DNA of 63,868 nt from Acidobacteriota bacterium (GCA_019352055.1 JABBOB010000010.1:1-63868), one strand, 5' to 3'; positions 1 through 8,976 are shown, numbered from the stretch's first letter. The notes: a model not told the origin generated them from the sequence alone. A program made the numbers and translations.

Positions 1-47
1 CGGCGACCTGAGGTCCGGGCGCCGCCGGGTCACGGAGGCGGTGCGCC

Positions 48-848
48 GTGAAGCCCTCGTGGATCCCCTACGCGGGTCCCGACGAGGTCCTCCTCGCCCT
101 GGCCCTCGGGATGGTGACGGCGGTGGCGGTCTTCGCCGCGGTCGGGATCCGCCGGCCGTTCCTCGGCCCGAGCGCCAGCCGCGGTCTGGTCGTGATGCTG
201 GTCGTCGCATGGCTGCTCGCGATCCTGACCTTCCTGGTCGATGTGATCGTCTACGAGCTGCAGGCGCGGCAGGTGCACCTCCCCCTGCCGTCTCCACCGA
301 ACCACGTGACACCGGTGACGCTCACCTGCGCCGCCCTGTCCTTCGTGGCGGTCGCGGTGCTGACGCCCGCACGACTTCGGACCCGCCTCGGCAACGGACT
401 CCTCTGCGCCTGCCTCGGTCCGATGGTGTTCGAGCTGCCCTTCGATCTCATCGTGATGGGACGCACCACGGCGGTCCCACCCGTACCCGACCTCTTCCGG
501 GCGCTGTTCTTCCTCCCCCTGTTCGCGATCGAGGTGCTGACCATCGCCCTCGCAGCGACCAGGCCCGGGGTGCAGGCGACGCGGTGGACAGCGGTGTGGC
601 TCGCCGGCATGTTCATCGTGTTCACGATGTGGGCGCTCATCGGCTTCCAGTACCCGTTCGACGGACTGGCGCTCGCAGCGAACATCGTCTCCAAGATCCT
701 GGCGTTCGCGACCGCGCTCAGCCTCTTCATCCGACACGACTCCCTCCGCCTCGACCACCGCGAGCAGACGGCCTCGCCCCCGCGAACCGAGACAGCGGCG
801 GTGCAGGCCCAACCCGGCGTTCAGCGGCGCGGGTCACCTCAGGCGTGA
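48..848 (+). CDS. Hypothetical multi-pass membrane protein
   Basis: A 266-residue protein with about six hydrophobic segments spread over residues 10-235 and a hydrophilic, Pro/Arg/Gln-rich C-terminal tail. I do not recognise the family and assign no function. The GTG start is preceded by GGAGG at a suitable distance (34-38). It is transcribed toward the MarR gene, with 220 nt of featureless sequence between the two convergent genes (849-1068). Confidence 0.75.
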   Translation: MKPSWIPYAGPDEVLLALALGMVTAVAVFAAVGIRRPFLGPSASRGLVVMLVVAWLLAILTFLVDVIVYELQARQVHLPLPSPPNHVTPVTLTCAALSFVAVAVLTPARLRTRLGNGLLCACLGPMVFELPFDLIVMGRTTAVPPVPDLFRALFFLPLFAIEVLTIALAATRPGVQATRWTAVWLAGMFIVFTMWALIGFQYPFDGLALAANIVSKILAFATALSLFIRHDSLRLDHREQTASPPRTETAAVQAQPGVQRRGSPQA

Positions 849-1068
849 CGCCCCCGACGAGCGACCGGGCTCCTCACCCGCGAGGTGGACGCGAAGGTCC
901 TCGCTCCTCCCCTCGGCTCGAGCCCGGCGATCATCGCTCGCGACGCATGCCTGCCCCTGGACGGGTGCAGGGGCGCTCAGCCGACCGGCGCGGAGGAGCA
1001 GCCGTCCGGCGCTCTCCGCGGCGAATCCGCGCTCCGTCGTCGGACGTCCCCGACCGCCGGGACAGGAG

Positions 1069-1551
1069 TCACCGCGGTCGCATCCGAGACGGCTCGAGCC
1101 GCATGAGCACCGGCGCCACCGCGGTGCGGAGCGTCTCCGACGCTGTCGCATCCGCGAACAGCGATGCGTCGAGCGCCCGCGCTCGCCTCGTCGCGGCCGC
1201 GACGAGGTCATGGCCGTCGTCGGTGAGATCGAGGAGAAGTGACCTGGCGTCCTCGATGTGCTCGGAGCGCGTCAGGAGTCCCCGACCCTCCAGGCCCCGC
1301 ACGACCTTGCTCGTCATCATCCTGTCGATGCCGGCGAAGTCGGCGACCATCTGCTGAGTGACCGGACCGCGTCGAGACTGCCAGCTCAGCGATGCGAGCA
1401 CGTCGAACTGCGTCGGCGTGAGCTCGAGATCGCGGAGCCGCAGACCGAGCTCGCGGCGCCAGGCCAGCGCTGCGTGATGCAACCAGTAGCCGGGGCTGGC
1501 AAGCGGCCCCGAGGTCGCGAGGTGGGGCGCGGCCGGCTCCTCTCCGGTCAC
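1069..1551 (-). CDS. MarR-family transcriptional regulator
   Basis: A 160-residue winged-helix regulator. The body shows the MarR pattern: an N-terminal helix (PGYWLHHAALAWRRELGLRL), then the LTPTQFDVLASLSW helix, a recognition-helix region around GIDRMMTSKVVRGLEGRGL and the wing LTRSEHIEDARS. The GTG start overlaps the stop of the upstream SRPBCC gene (GTGA at 1548-1551), so the two are translationally coupled. The operon promoter lies inside a long palindrome (2008-2046) that probably binds this protein, which would make it autoregulatory. The ligand is unknown. Confidence 0.85.
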   Translation of the reverse strand: MTGEEPAAPHLATSGPLASPGYWLHHAALAWRRELGLRLRDLELTPTQFDVLASLSWQSRRGPVTQQMVADFAGIDRMMTSKVVRGLEGRGLLTRSEHIEDARSLLLDLTDDGHDLVAAATRRARALDASLFADATASETLRTAVAPVLMRLEPSRMRPR

Positions 1552-1991
1552 TCGGGCGCTCCGGCACGGGCACGTCGTTCGGCCTCTCCCGCGAGCGCCG
1601 CGAAGGTTCGCGGCATCTCGGCTCGGATCCCTCGGGCGAAGACGAGACGGAAGGCGATCGCCATCGGCCCGTGGACCTCGTACCGCTTGACGGGTCGGAC
1701 GCGGTCGGTAGCCGAGGTCTCGAGCAGGTGGTCGAGCACGAGGCGCCCACCGGGCAAGGGGCACTCGATCGTCCAGCGGTCTTGCGGATGCACCCGGGTC
1801 GCCGTGAACGGCGAACCGGGACGACGGCCGACCTGCTTCGAGAAGCCGGTCGCACCGACTGCGAACGGGGCGTCCAGCCGCAGCTGCTCCTCCCTCGGGT
1901 CCCACGCGGGATAGCTGGGCATGTCGGTCCATGCCTCCCACAGGACGGCTCGGGACCCGGGGACCGTCGAGGAGACCTCGATCGTGTACAT
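1548..1991 (-). CDS. SRPBCC (START/Bet v1-like) family protein
   Basis: A 147-residue protein whose beginning (VSSTVPGSRAVLWEAWTDMP then YPAWDP) matches the polyketide-cyclase/AHSA1-like SRPBCC helix-grip fold, which forms a hydrophobic ligand pocket. It is first in a two-gene operon with a MarR regulator. AGAAGAGGG lies just upstream of the ATG. A plausible reading is that it binds or modifies a hydrophobic compound whose presence is sensed by MarR. That role is inferred from context only. Confidence 0.8.
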   Translation of the reverse strand: MYTIEVSSTVPGSRAVLWEAWTDMPSYPAWDPREEQLRLDAPFAVGATGFSKQVGRRPGSPFTATRVHPQDRWTIECPLPGGRLVLDHLLETSATDRVRPVKRYEVHGPMAIAFRLVFARGIRAEMPRTFAALAGEAERRARAGAPE

Positions 1992-2007
1992 CGCCGACCC
2001 TCTTCTC

Positions 2008-2046
2008 GTTGTCGCGACTACAGGCCAGACCTGTAGTCACGACAAC
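2008..2046. promoter_or_regulatory. Palindromic operator containing a symmetrical bidirectional promoter
   Basis: Arms GTTGTCGCGACTACAGG and CCTGTAGTCACGACAAC are 17 bp each with one mismatch around a CCAGA centre. On both strands the palindrome reads TTGTCG, 17 bp, TGTAGT, which is a usable -35/-10 pair. The minus-strand promoter would serve the SRPBCC-marR operon starting at 1991. The plus-strand promoter would read toward the PAP2 gene. MarR binding here would block both. Confidence 0.75.
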
Positions 2047-2212
2047 AGCAAGACGGTCCGGCGGTTCATCCGCACGGGTCCCGGGGCCGGACGCTCCCAG
2101 CTCCGCTCCGGACGCGACGCGCAGCCGCTCGAACCGTCTCGCCGAACGGACGCCGGCGCCGAGTCGGCCCGTGCGGGCCCCCCTGCTTCGCCCGCTCTTC
2201 TAAGGTGGCGGC

Positions 2213-2989
2213 ATGATCGAAGCGGGGGAGGCGGTTCCGCAGGCGCGCCTCCTGCTGCCGCGACCGCTCGTGATCGCCGTCGCGCTCGCCGCGCTCCTGG
2301 TGTGCTGGGCAGCGGCGGTCCACCTGCGCGAGGTCTCATCGATACCGGGCTCCCGGTTCGACGCCGCGTGGGCGGTGCGGATCGACGCGCATCACACCCA
2401 CTTCAGGGACGTGGTCGCGGCGACCATCGCGGTCGTGGGCGGAGTGCCGGGCGGCGTGCTGGTCGACCTCGGCGTCGCGGCGCTCATCCTGCTGCTCCGC
2501 GGCTGGGCCGCCAGTCTCACCATGGTCGCTGCGCTGGGTCTCAACGAGGTGGATGTCCTCGCACTGAAGTGGGTCTCCGAACGGCATCCCCCGGGCGCCT
2601 CCGGGCTGTACCTCGGCTTCCTCGGCTCCTTCCCCTCGGGCCACACCGCCAACGCTGCGGTGATCGTCGTCTCCATCGGCATCCTGGCCCGCCGACTGCT
2701 CGTGTGGGCCGGCGGCGCCGCGTACGTGGCCGTGATGGGGATCGACCGCACCTACCTGGACGCGCACTGGGTGACCGACACCATCGCCGGAGCGGTCGCT
2801 GGAGCGGCGGTCGCTGCACTGGTCTGGTCAGCGGCCCGCCCAGCGCAGCGGAGGCGGCTCACGTCCCGGGCGGGCACGGTGCCGGTGCCGCACGGAGGCG
2901 CTCGAGGCCGCGACTTGGCCATGACCTCGCCCGCGACATGGGAGGCGTCGTCCCCGTCGCGCGACTCCCCCGACGGATCCGCTCGATGA
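2213..2989 (+). CDS. PAP2-superfamily phosphatase (membrane)
   Basis: A 258-residue membrane protein with the three PAP2 motifs: a K-x6-R-P-like segment (KWVSERHPPG), PSGH (SFPSGHTANA, His144) and the third motif ending in H-W-x-x-D (DRTYLDAHWVTD). The family dephosphorylates lipid phosphates such as undecaprenyl pyrophosphate or phosphatidate at the outer membrane face. The exact substrate is not visible. A TAAGGT -10 box at 2201 lies six bases before the ATG, so the mRNA may be leaderless. An upstream promoter in the palindrome at 2008 could also contribute. Confidence 0.85.
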   Translation: MIEAGEAVPQARLLLPRPLVIAVALAALLVCWAAAVHLREVSSIPGSRFDAAWAVRIDAHHTHFRDVVAATIAVVGGVPGGVLVDLGVAALILLLRGWAASLTMVAALGLNEVDVLALKWVSERHPPGASGLYLGFLGSFPSGHTANAAVIVVSIGILARRLLVWAGGAAYVAVMGIDRTYLDAHWVTDTIAGAVAGAAVAALVWSAARPAQRRRLTSRAGTVPVPHGGARGRDLAMTSPATWEASSPSRDSPDGSAR

Positions 2990-3005
2990 CGCCGAGGCGG
3001 TCGGC

Positions 3006-3713
3006 GTGAGTCAGCCGAGCGACCGGGCACAGGGCGCTCCCGGTTTCGGGGCCCCGCTTCCGCACTGGGCGGCCGGGCACAGCGAGGAGACGCGCTGGGC
3101 CCCATTCACCGCTGTGGTCATCGCGGCTGCTCTCCAGCTGGCGCTCCCGGAGCGCCTGTCGCTGGGACCGGGGTGGCTCCTGCCGTCGGCGGAAGGGGGC
3201 CTCGCGCTCGGCCTGCTCATCGCCAACCCGTTCCGGAAAGGTCGGGACGGCCGGCTGATCCGGCGAGTCAGCCTGCTGCTGGTCGCCCTCGTGAGCGTCG
3301 CGAACGGGGCCAGCGCCGCCCTGCTCATCCGCGGACTGCTGCAGGGGCGCATCGCCGGCGGCGCGACCGCACTGCTCGCGAACGGCGGAGCCGTCTACAT
3401 CACCAACGTGATCGCGTTCGCGCTCTGGTACTGGGAGGTGGACCGGGGCGGCCCGATCGCTCGGGCCGCGGGCGGGCGTCTCCACCCGGACTTCCTGTTC
3501 CCTCAGATGACCGCGCCGCATCTCGCGAAGGAGCGATGGCGGCCGACCTTCCTCGACTACCTGTACGTCAGCTTCACCAACGCGACCGCGTTCAGCCCGA
3601 CGGACACGATGCCCCTCAGCCGCGGAGCGAAGATGCTGATGCTCGTGCAGAGCGTCATCGCGCTGGTCACCGTCGCGCTCGTCGTCGCCCGCGCCGTCAA
3701 CATCTTCCAGTGA
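3006..3713 (+). CDS. Conserved membrane protein, DUF1345-like
   Basis: A 235-residue protein with four or five hydrophobic segments. The C-terminal part contains DYLYVSFTNATAFSPTD followed by a basic hinge (SRGAKMLM) and a last helix ending ARAVNIF. This resembles the DUF1345 pattern (DFLYFSFT..., then a basic segment and a final helix), whose function is unknown. The polar Thr/Ser/Asn-rich SFTNATAFSPTD segment next to a transmembrane helix could line a pore or bind an ion, but that is speculation. The GTG start follows the PAP2 stop by 16 nt, suggesting co-transcription. Confidence 0.75.
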   Translation: MSQPSDRAQGAPGFGAPLPHWAAGHSEETRWAPFTAVVIAAALQLALPERLSLGPGWLLPSAEGGLALGLLIANPFRKGRDGRLIRRVSLLLVALVSVANGASAALLIRGLLQGRIAGGATALLANGGAVYITNVIAFALWYWEVDRGGPIARAAGGRLHPDFLFPQMTAPHLAKERWRPTFLDYLYVSFTNATAFSPTDTMPLSRGAKMLMLVQSVIALVTVALVVARAVNIFQ

Positions 3714-3783
3714 CGGCGTGCCTGCCCGGTGCGGGTGCGCGTGCGCGCCGAACGCTCGCGGATCGCACAGCGGGCCGACCCGC

Positions 3784-5166
3784 TCAGATCACCGCCTGGG
3801 GTGCGCCGCGGACGGTGTTGGAGATGCGGAGGAGCACCGCGGCGATCATCCAGTTCGCGACGAGGGAGGACCCACCGGCTGCGAGGAACGGTGTGGTGAG
3901 CCCCGCCTCTGGGATGACGCGCATGACTCCGCCGATGACGACGAAGCATTGGAGCGCGAACTCGAACGTCAGCCCTGCAGCGAGCACCGTGCCGTAGTCA
4001 TCAGCCGCGGCGAAGGCGATCCTGAGCCCCCGGGACACGAACAGCAGGTAGAGGCACAGCACCGCGAAGACACCGACGAGGCCGATCTCCTCACCGAGGG
4101 ACGCGACGATGAAGTCGCTGTCCGCCGCCGGCGTCAGATCGGGGCGCCCCTGACCGAGTCCGGTGCCCAACAGGCCGCCGTGGGCCAGACCGAAGAGCCC
4201 GTTCACCAGCTGGTAGCTGCCTCCGGGCTGGTCGTAGAGCGTGCCCTTGAACGCACCCAGCCAGTTCGTGAAGCGGCCGGCGACGTAGGGAAGCACCTGA
4301 GCCGTCCCCCAGACGCCGGCGCCGGCCAGGAGGAGACCGAGGAGCACCCAGCTCGTGCGGCCGGTGGCGACGTAGAGCATCGCGACGAACATGCCGAAGA
4401 TCAGGACCCCGGTCCCGAGTGCGTGCTCGGCGACGATGACGAGCAGTGCCAGCACCCACACGACGAGGATCGGCCCAAGGTCACGGCCTCGTGGGAAGCG
4501 GATCCCGAGGAACCTCCTCCCGACCATGGCGAGGGAGTCACGTCGCGTGACGAGGAACCCCGCGAAGAAGAACGCCAGGGCGATCTTGCCGACCTCGGCG
4601 GGCTGGAAGTTCAGGGGCCCGATGTGGATCCACACGGCTGCACCCGCGTTCGCGAGCCGTAGCCCCGGGACGAGCGGGAGGAGCAGCAGCACGACCGCCA
4701 CGAGCATGCTGATGAAGGTGTACCGCTGCAGGGAACGGTGGTGCCGCACGAGCAGCACCACCGCGATCGCGGTCGCGGCGCCGAACGCCGTCCACAGGAT
4801 CTGCCGGGTCCCGTCGTCGGTGTGGTGGGCGACGCCGGTCGGGGTGAGATCGATCCGGTAGATCTCCGCGATCCCCAGCCCGTTGATCACGGTCGCGATC
4901 GGAAGGATGAAGGGATCCGCGGCCGGAGCCGCGAAGCGCAGCACGACGTGCAGCACCAGCAGCGCCAGCGCGGGCACGCCCGCGAGCGACAGGATGCCCG
5001 GATCGACTCGGCCCAGCGCGCCGAGCTGCACCAGCACGATCGCCACCGCGGAGACCGCCACCGCGAACAGCAGCAGCCCCAGCTCGATGTTCCGCAACCT
5101 CGTCGAAGGCCGCAATCGGGATTCCCGGTTCGCCGACGGCCGGTTCACGACCGTCGTCAGCCCCAC
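3784..5166 (-). CDS. FtsW/RodA/SpoVE-family peptidoglycan polymerase
   Basis: A 460-residue multi-spanning protein of the SEDS family. The diagnostic segment GTGLGQGRPDLTPAADSDFI followed by VASLGEEIGLVG contains the conserved D-F-I...E-E-x-G core; family members polymerise lipid II glycan with a partner class B PBP. Length and the N-terminal pattern fit the actinobacterial RodA branch, but no partner PBP or pknAB cluster is adjacent, so ftsW versus rodA cannot be settled. The GTG start has GGGGGCGG upstream. An LCP-family gene follows downstream on the same strand. Confidence 0.9.
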   Translation of the reverse strand: MGLTTVVNRPSANRESRLRPSTRLRNIELGLLLFAVAVSAVAIVLVQLGALGRVDPGILSLAGVPALALLVLHVVLRFAAPAADPFILPIATVINGLGIAEIYRIDLTPTGVAHHTDDGTRQILWTAFGAATAIAVVLLVRHHRSLQRYTFISMLVAVVLLLLPLVPGLRLANAGAAVWIHIGPLNFQPAEVGKIALAFFFAGFLVTRRDSLAMVGRRFLGIRFPRGRDLGPILVVWVLALLVIVAEHALGTGVLIFGMFVAMLYVATGRTSWVLLGLLLAGAGVWGTAQVLPYVAGRFTNWLGAFKGTLYDQPGGSYQLVNGLFGLAHGGLLGTGLGQGRPDLTPAADSDFIVASLGEEIGLVGVFAVLCLYLLFVSRGLRIAFAAADDYGTVLAAGLTFEFALQCFVVIGGVMRVIPEAGLTTPFLAAGGSSLVANWMIAAVLLRISNTVRGAPQAVI

Positions 5167-5247
5167 TCCGCCCCCGTCCGAGCGTCCGAGTCGCTCACGG
5201 ACGCCGGCCGGAGCGCCGACTGTGAGCTCCCGGGTCCGCCATGCGCA

Positions 5248-6453
5248 TCAGCCGTGGAACGCGACGGAGCAGGTCTGCTGGGCCGCCGTCTGGCCGTTCA
5301 GCCCGCTCAGCGCCGCGGGTTGGCGGGCGGTGGACGTGGGGCTGGGGGTGGGCGTGCTCGTGGCCGCGTGGTGCGCCGGCGCCTTCACGACGGTGGTGCT
5401 GTAGCCGCTGGCGGCGTGGTCGAGCCGCACCGGCTGATCGGTGGAGATGCGCTTCAGCAGGAGGGGGGCCAGGTAGGGGTCGGGGACGACCTTGTTGAGG
5501 TTCGCGGGATCTGGTCGGGTGGGGTACTGCACGAAGACGAACCGGTTGGTCGGGATGTCCTTGACCGCGAGCAGCATCGACACCATCGTGTCGATGCTCG
5601 CCAGCGACGTGGACAGCGTGACCGTGTGCGCTGCGGTGGCGGCGAGGGTGTACAGCCGGGTCGGGCTGGTGAGCGTGCTGCTGCTCGTCATCTTGCGCAT
5701 CAGCGACGACATGTACGCCTGCTGCGAGGAGATGCGTGCGAGGTCGCTGCCGTCGCCCACGCCGTGCCTGCTCCGCAGATACGCGAGCGCGGTGCGCCCC
5801 GTGATCACGGACCGGCCTGCCGGCAGCTTCAGGCCCGAGTACGGGTCATCGATCGCCTTGGTCACGCAGACGGGGACGCCGCCGACCGCGTCGGCCATCG
5901 CGACCGTGCTGCTGAAGCTGAAGAGGGCCGCGTACGGGATCGTGAGACCCGTGAGGCGCGACGTGGTCGCCACCACGCAGCCGAGTCCCCCGCGCATGAA
6001 CGCGGTGTTCAGCGGCTGCTGCAGCATCGGCGGGAACACCTGCTTCGTCGTGGGGTCCTCGCACTGCGGGTGGTCGATCACGAGGTCCCGAGGGATGCTG
6101 AGCACGACACCGCTGCGATGGTCCGCGGCGACGTGGACCACGATGTCCACATCGTTCTGCGTCGACTGGCGGGCGGAGCCCCAGCCGTGCTGTCCCGGCG
6201 CGTTGTCCTCACCGACCAGCATCACGTTGAACCCGCCGGAGAGCGCGGCGATGTTCGGTACCGGCGCGTGACCGTTGTCGATGCTGACCGAGTTCGCGAC
6301 GAGCGTGCGGGTCAGCTGCCACGACGCGATCGCCCCGATCGAGACCGCGCTGACCGTCAGCACCAGTGCCACGGTGACCAGCCCGCGGAGGAGGCCCCGC
6401 CACCCCCGACGATCGTGTGCCGAACCGGCGCGGTGACGCTGGACTGCACTCAC
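5248..6453 (-). CDS. LytR-CpsA-Psr (LCP) family protein
   Basis: A 401-residue type II membrane protein: a short basic N-terminus, one transmembrane helix (about residues 17-43), then an extracytoplasmic LCP domain with the phosphate-binding Arg region (VVLSIPRDLVIDHP), the late LAYLRSRHGVGDGSDLARI motif and a low-complexity Ala/Pro/Thr tail. LCP enzymes transfer polyprenyl-linked glycopolymers to peptidoglycan. The usual glycine/serine-rich early motif is here NVMLVGEDNAPG, somewhat divergent. I chose the GTG at 6453 because GGAGG lies six bases upstream. It is next to the SEDS gene, so a cell-wall assembly role fits. Confidence 0.88.
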   Translation of the reverse strand: MSAVQRHRAGSAHDRRGWRGLLRGLVTVALVLTVSAVSIGAIASWQLTRTLVANSVSIDNGHAPVPNIAALSGGFNVMLVGEDNAPGQHGWGSARQSTQNDVDIVVHVAADHRSGVVLSIPRDLVIDHPQCEDPTTKQVFPPMLQQPLNTAFMRGGLGCVVATTSRLTGLTIPYAALFSFSSTVAMADAVGGVPVCVTKAIDDPYSGLKLPAGRSVITGRTALAYLRSRHGVGDGSDLARISSQQAYMSSLMRKMTSSSTLTSPTRLYTLAATAAHTVTLSTSLASIDTMVSMLLAVKDIPTNRFVFVQYPTRPDPANLNKVVPDPYLAPLLLKRISTDQPVRLDHAASGYSTTVVKAPAHHAATSTPTPSPTSTARQPAALSGLNGQTAAQQTCSVAFHG

Positions 6454-6762
6454 GTCGATCCTCCGAGCCACCCGTCTCCCCTCCGCCCAGCAGCCGAACC
6501 CGCGTCCGTCCGGGCGCGGGTTGCACCGAACGGAGGGTACGACGGCTTCCCATCGCGCCTGCGCCGCCGAGCAGCGGCGTTGCTGCGGCCAATCTGAACG
6601 GCTGCGTGGTCCCTGGCCCTGAGGAGCGCTGTCCTGCACCCGGGGGCCAGGCCGGGAATCGTCCTCGTCAGCCGCCTGTGCGGTGCGGTGACGGCTCCGT
6701 CGATCTCGGAGCTGTCGACACCCGTGAGCGCGCGGCGGGAGTGCGACGCTCGTACTCCCGAG
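6454..6762. other. Gene-free stretch upstream of the LCP gene
   Basis: This 309-nt interval lies between two same-strand genes. It contains a candidate minus-strand -10 box TACCCT (6534-6539) and, between that box and the LCP start, a perfect 8-bp hairpin (AACCCGCG and CGCGGGTT, 6497-6522) that would sit in the mRNA leader. I see no coding potential, RNA gene or T-run terminator. Confidence 0.5.
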
Positions 6763-7638
6763 TCACTGACCGCGCAGATGTTGCGCGGCGAGCGCGGCGT
6801 ACTCCTCGTCGGACAGGTCGTCGATCCGCTTGGCCTCCCGACGGTCGGAACGCAGCCACCGGACGAACAGCAGGATGACCGCGGGCACGTCGACGCCCTC
6901 GGCGATGCACCAGAGCAGATCGCCTGCGAGCTGCTGGTCCCGCAGCGGGTGCGGCGCCCAGAGCGGTGCGGCCGCGGCGAGATGCGGCAGACCGTCGACC
7001 ACCGTGGTCGACAGTCTCATGAGGATCGCCGGAATCGCATCCGCGACCAGTTCCGCGAAGGAGATCATGAACTCCGCGATCACCGCGATCCCCGAAGGGG
7101 CCGCGAAGGGCTCCGCCAGGGGGATCGCGACCATGAGCCCCGCTGCCGGTATCACCGTGTCGACCAGCGCGGAGCCCAACGGCGTCACCCGCAACCAGCC
7201 CGAGACCGGTGTGAGCAGCACGATGAACACCGCCAGCGGCACGAGGGGGGCGACCGCGAGGTTGCCGAGGGCTCGCGCCAACCGCGATCCGATGATCCGA
7301 TCGACCCGTGCGGCGCCGATCGGTCCTGTGGCAGCGCGGGCCAGCGCAACCGGACGGCCCAGCACCACGAGCGCGGGGACGACCGCGACGAGCGCGACCG
7401 CGCGGGTGACGAACGCGTAGCGGAGCACGGAGCTGTACGCCCCGGGGAACCCGCACGTGACCACCGCGTAGCAGCCGACGCCGAGCAGCAGGAACAGGAG
7501 CGAGCGGGACTTCGGCCACGAGCGCCCCCGTGCGCGCGCCTTCCGTACCGCACCGAGGTACAGCGCTATCGCGCCGACCATGACGACCGCCGCGATCGGG
7601 TCCAGCCGGACCGTGGCAAGTGCATCGAAGGGGGGCAT
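6763..7638 (-). CDS. CtaG-like cytochrome c oxidase assembly membrane protein
   Basis: A 291-residue protein with seven or so hydrophobic helices. The C-terminal segment (HPLRDQQLAGDLLWCIAEGV, then a charged tail with DDLSDEEYAALAAQHLRGQ) and the RVTPLGSALVDT / GLMVAIPLAEPF segments match the Caa3_CtaG family, which is associated with copper insertion into heme-copper oxidases. No oxidase genes are nearby. Naming is by family pattern and the precise role is unproven. Confidence 0.75.
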   Translation of the reverse strand: MPPFDALATVRLDPIAAVVMVGAIALYLGAVRKARARGRSWPKSRSLLFLLLGVGCYAVVTCGFPGAYSSVLRYAFVTRAVALVAVVPALVVLGRPVALARAATGPIGAARVDRIIGSRLARALGNLAVAPLVPLAVFIVLLTPVSGWLRVTPLGSALVDTVIPAAGLMVAIPLAEPFAAPSGIAVIAEFMISFAELVADAIPAILMRLSTTVVDGLPHLAAAAPLWAPHPLRDQQLAGDLLWCIAEGVDVPAVILLFVRWLRSDRREAKRIDDLSDEEYAALAAQHLRGQ

Positions 7639-7785
7639 TCGTCCTCCTGCCTCACCGTGCTGCCTTCACGGTACGTCGTCCGTATGGACGCTCCGCGTGC
7701 GCGAGGGCGCGAGGAGGCGTCCACCCGGGGTTCCGCCACGTCGAATCGTGAACGCATCCCGGTCCCGGGCGGCATCCGACCTCGC

Positions 7786-8175
7786 TCAGAGCTCGCCGGT
7801 CAGGAACTGCGCGCGCCCGTGCCCGAAGGACCAGTCCTCCTTCGTGTTCTCGACCAACGAGACGACGAGGTCGGTCGGCGCGACGAACCCGGACGCGTCC
7901 AGCCGCTCGGCCAGGGTCTCGTACAGCAGCTGCTTCTGCGCGCGGTCGCGGCCCTGGTGGGTGACCTCGATCACGACGACGCGATCGCTGCGAGGGATGC
8001 CGAGGCCGGAGTCCTCGACGATGACCTGGCCGGCGTCGTGCTCGGTGATGAGCTGGTACCGGTCGTGGGCGGGCGCGGCGAAGACCTCCTCCAGCACCGA
8101 CTGCACGGTGTCGGCGAGACCCCTGACCTCCTCGGCGCTTCGGCCACGGATCAGATCGATGCGGACGAGCGGCAT
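7786..8175 (-). CDS. 4-oxalocrotonate tautomerase-like (MIF-superfamily) protein
   Basis: A 129-residue protein starting MPLVRIDL, with the catalytic N-terminal proline (Pro2 after Met removal) that acts as general base in tautomerases. The rest (SAEEVRGLADTVQSVLEEVF ... QLITEHDAG) fits the longer 130-residue tautomerase group. An AAGGAG Shine-Dalgarno lies seven bases before the ATG. The physiological substrate is unknown. Confidence 0.85.
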   Translation of the reverse strand: MPLVRIDLIRGRSAEEVRGLADTVQSVLEEVFAAPAHDRYQLITEHDAGQVIVEDSGLGIPRSDRVVVIEVTHQGRDRAQKQLLYETLAERLDASGFVAPTDLVVSLVENTKEDWSFGHGRAQFLTGEL

Positions 8176-8319
8176 CCTGGCTCCTTGCAGGTCGGGGAAC
8201 CGATCGGCTCCGATCGGCGGAGCGCACGGTAGCGAGCGCACCTGAGGCGACCCTCTCGGCCCGCGGACCGACACCGAGCCGAACGTGCTCAGTCGATCCC
8301 GATCAGAGGTCCCTACCGT

Positions 8320-8568
8320 ATGACGATGAGGAGTGAACGGCTCTGGGGCCAGCCGCGCTGGTTCTGGACCGTTCTCGCGTTCTCCACGATCCCGCCCGTC
8401 GTGCTGCTCCTGTTCTCGTTGACCGTCTCGGGTCGCACCTTCGCCGTCATGCTGCTCATCGCGGAGGCGTTCGTCGCGCTGTCGTTCTTCATGCGGTGGG
8501 CGCACGCGGAACGCGCCCGTATCGAGGAGGAGCTGGGGGGAACCGGGGATCGTCCGCCCAGGTCGTGA
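8320..8568 (+). CDS. Small two-helix membrane protein
   Basis: An 82-residue protein with two hydrophobic segments (about residues 14-36 and 40-58) followed by a charged tail rich in Glu and Arg (WAHAERARIEEELGG). I do not recognise a family. It lies alone between the divergent tautomerase gene and the convergent VOC gene. Confidence 0.6.
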   Translation: MTMRSERLWGQPRWFWTVLAFSTIPPVVLLLFSLTVSGRTFAVMLLIAEAFVALSFFMRWAHAERARIEEELGGTGDRPPRS

Positions 8569-8607
8569 CCAGGCCGACCCCCGGGTCGGTCGCCCCGCGG
8601 GGCCGCC

Positions 8608-8976
8608 TCAGCCGCGGTCGTGCAGGGTGATCCGGTAGCCGTCCGGGTCCGCGAAGGTGAAGGTGCGCCCGAACGGGCCGTCGATCGGCTCGGCGACGAT
8701 AGGGGTACCGCCGACCACGAGCGCGTCGTGGATGGCCTGCGCGTCGGTGGCGTGCAGCCAGAGCGCGGTGCCGACCCCTGGATGCGGGACCGAGTCGAGG
8801 TCGACCCCTGGCCCGACGTCGCGGACCGCGAACGCGATCGGCGTCGTCTCGAAGACGACGGCGTGCGGGGGTCCCGCTGTCGACCGGACGAGGCCGAGGT
8901 ACTGCTCGTAGAACCGGGCGGAGCGCTCCAGGTCGCGGACCTGGAGCGAGATGAAGTCGGGTCCGGTGACGGACAT
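8608..8976 (-). CDS. VOC-superfamily (glyoxalase/bleomycin-resistance-like) protein
   Basis: A 122-residue single VOC module beginning with FISLQVRDLERSARFYEQYL and ending with the typical TFADPDGYRITLHDRG strand. The family includes glyoxalases, dioxygenases and antibiotic-binding proteins. The gene is divergent from a MarR regulator and shares with it a control region carrying two palindromes (8991-9016, 9023-9040). It is therefore probably the regulated target. GAAGGAGCC precedes the ATG. Confidence 0.85.
   Translation of the reverse strand: MSVTGPDFISLQVRDLERSARFYEQYLGLVRSTAGPPHAVVFETTPIAFAVRDVGPGVDLDSVPHPGVGTALWLHATDAQAIHDALVVGGTPIVAEPIDGPFGRTFTFADPDGYRITLHDRG

Noticed and set aside
1069-2040. 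A single 323-residue fusion protein spanning the MarR and SRPBCC region
   Set aside because: The N-terminal half is out of frame with the SRPBCC protein and Arg-rich; two coupled genes with a GTGA overlap explain the region.
4738-6597. A 619-codon plus-strand open frame antisense to the FtsW/RodA and LCP genes
   Set aside because: Arg/Gln/His/Asp-rich composition with no domain, a typical high-GC antisense shadow of two well-recognised genes.
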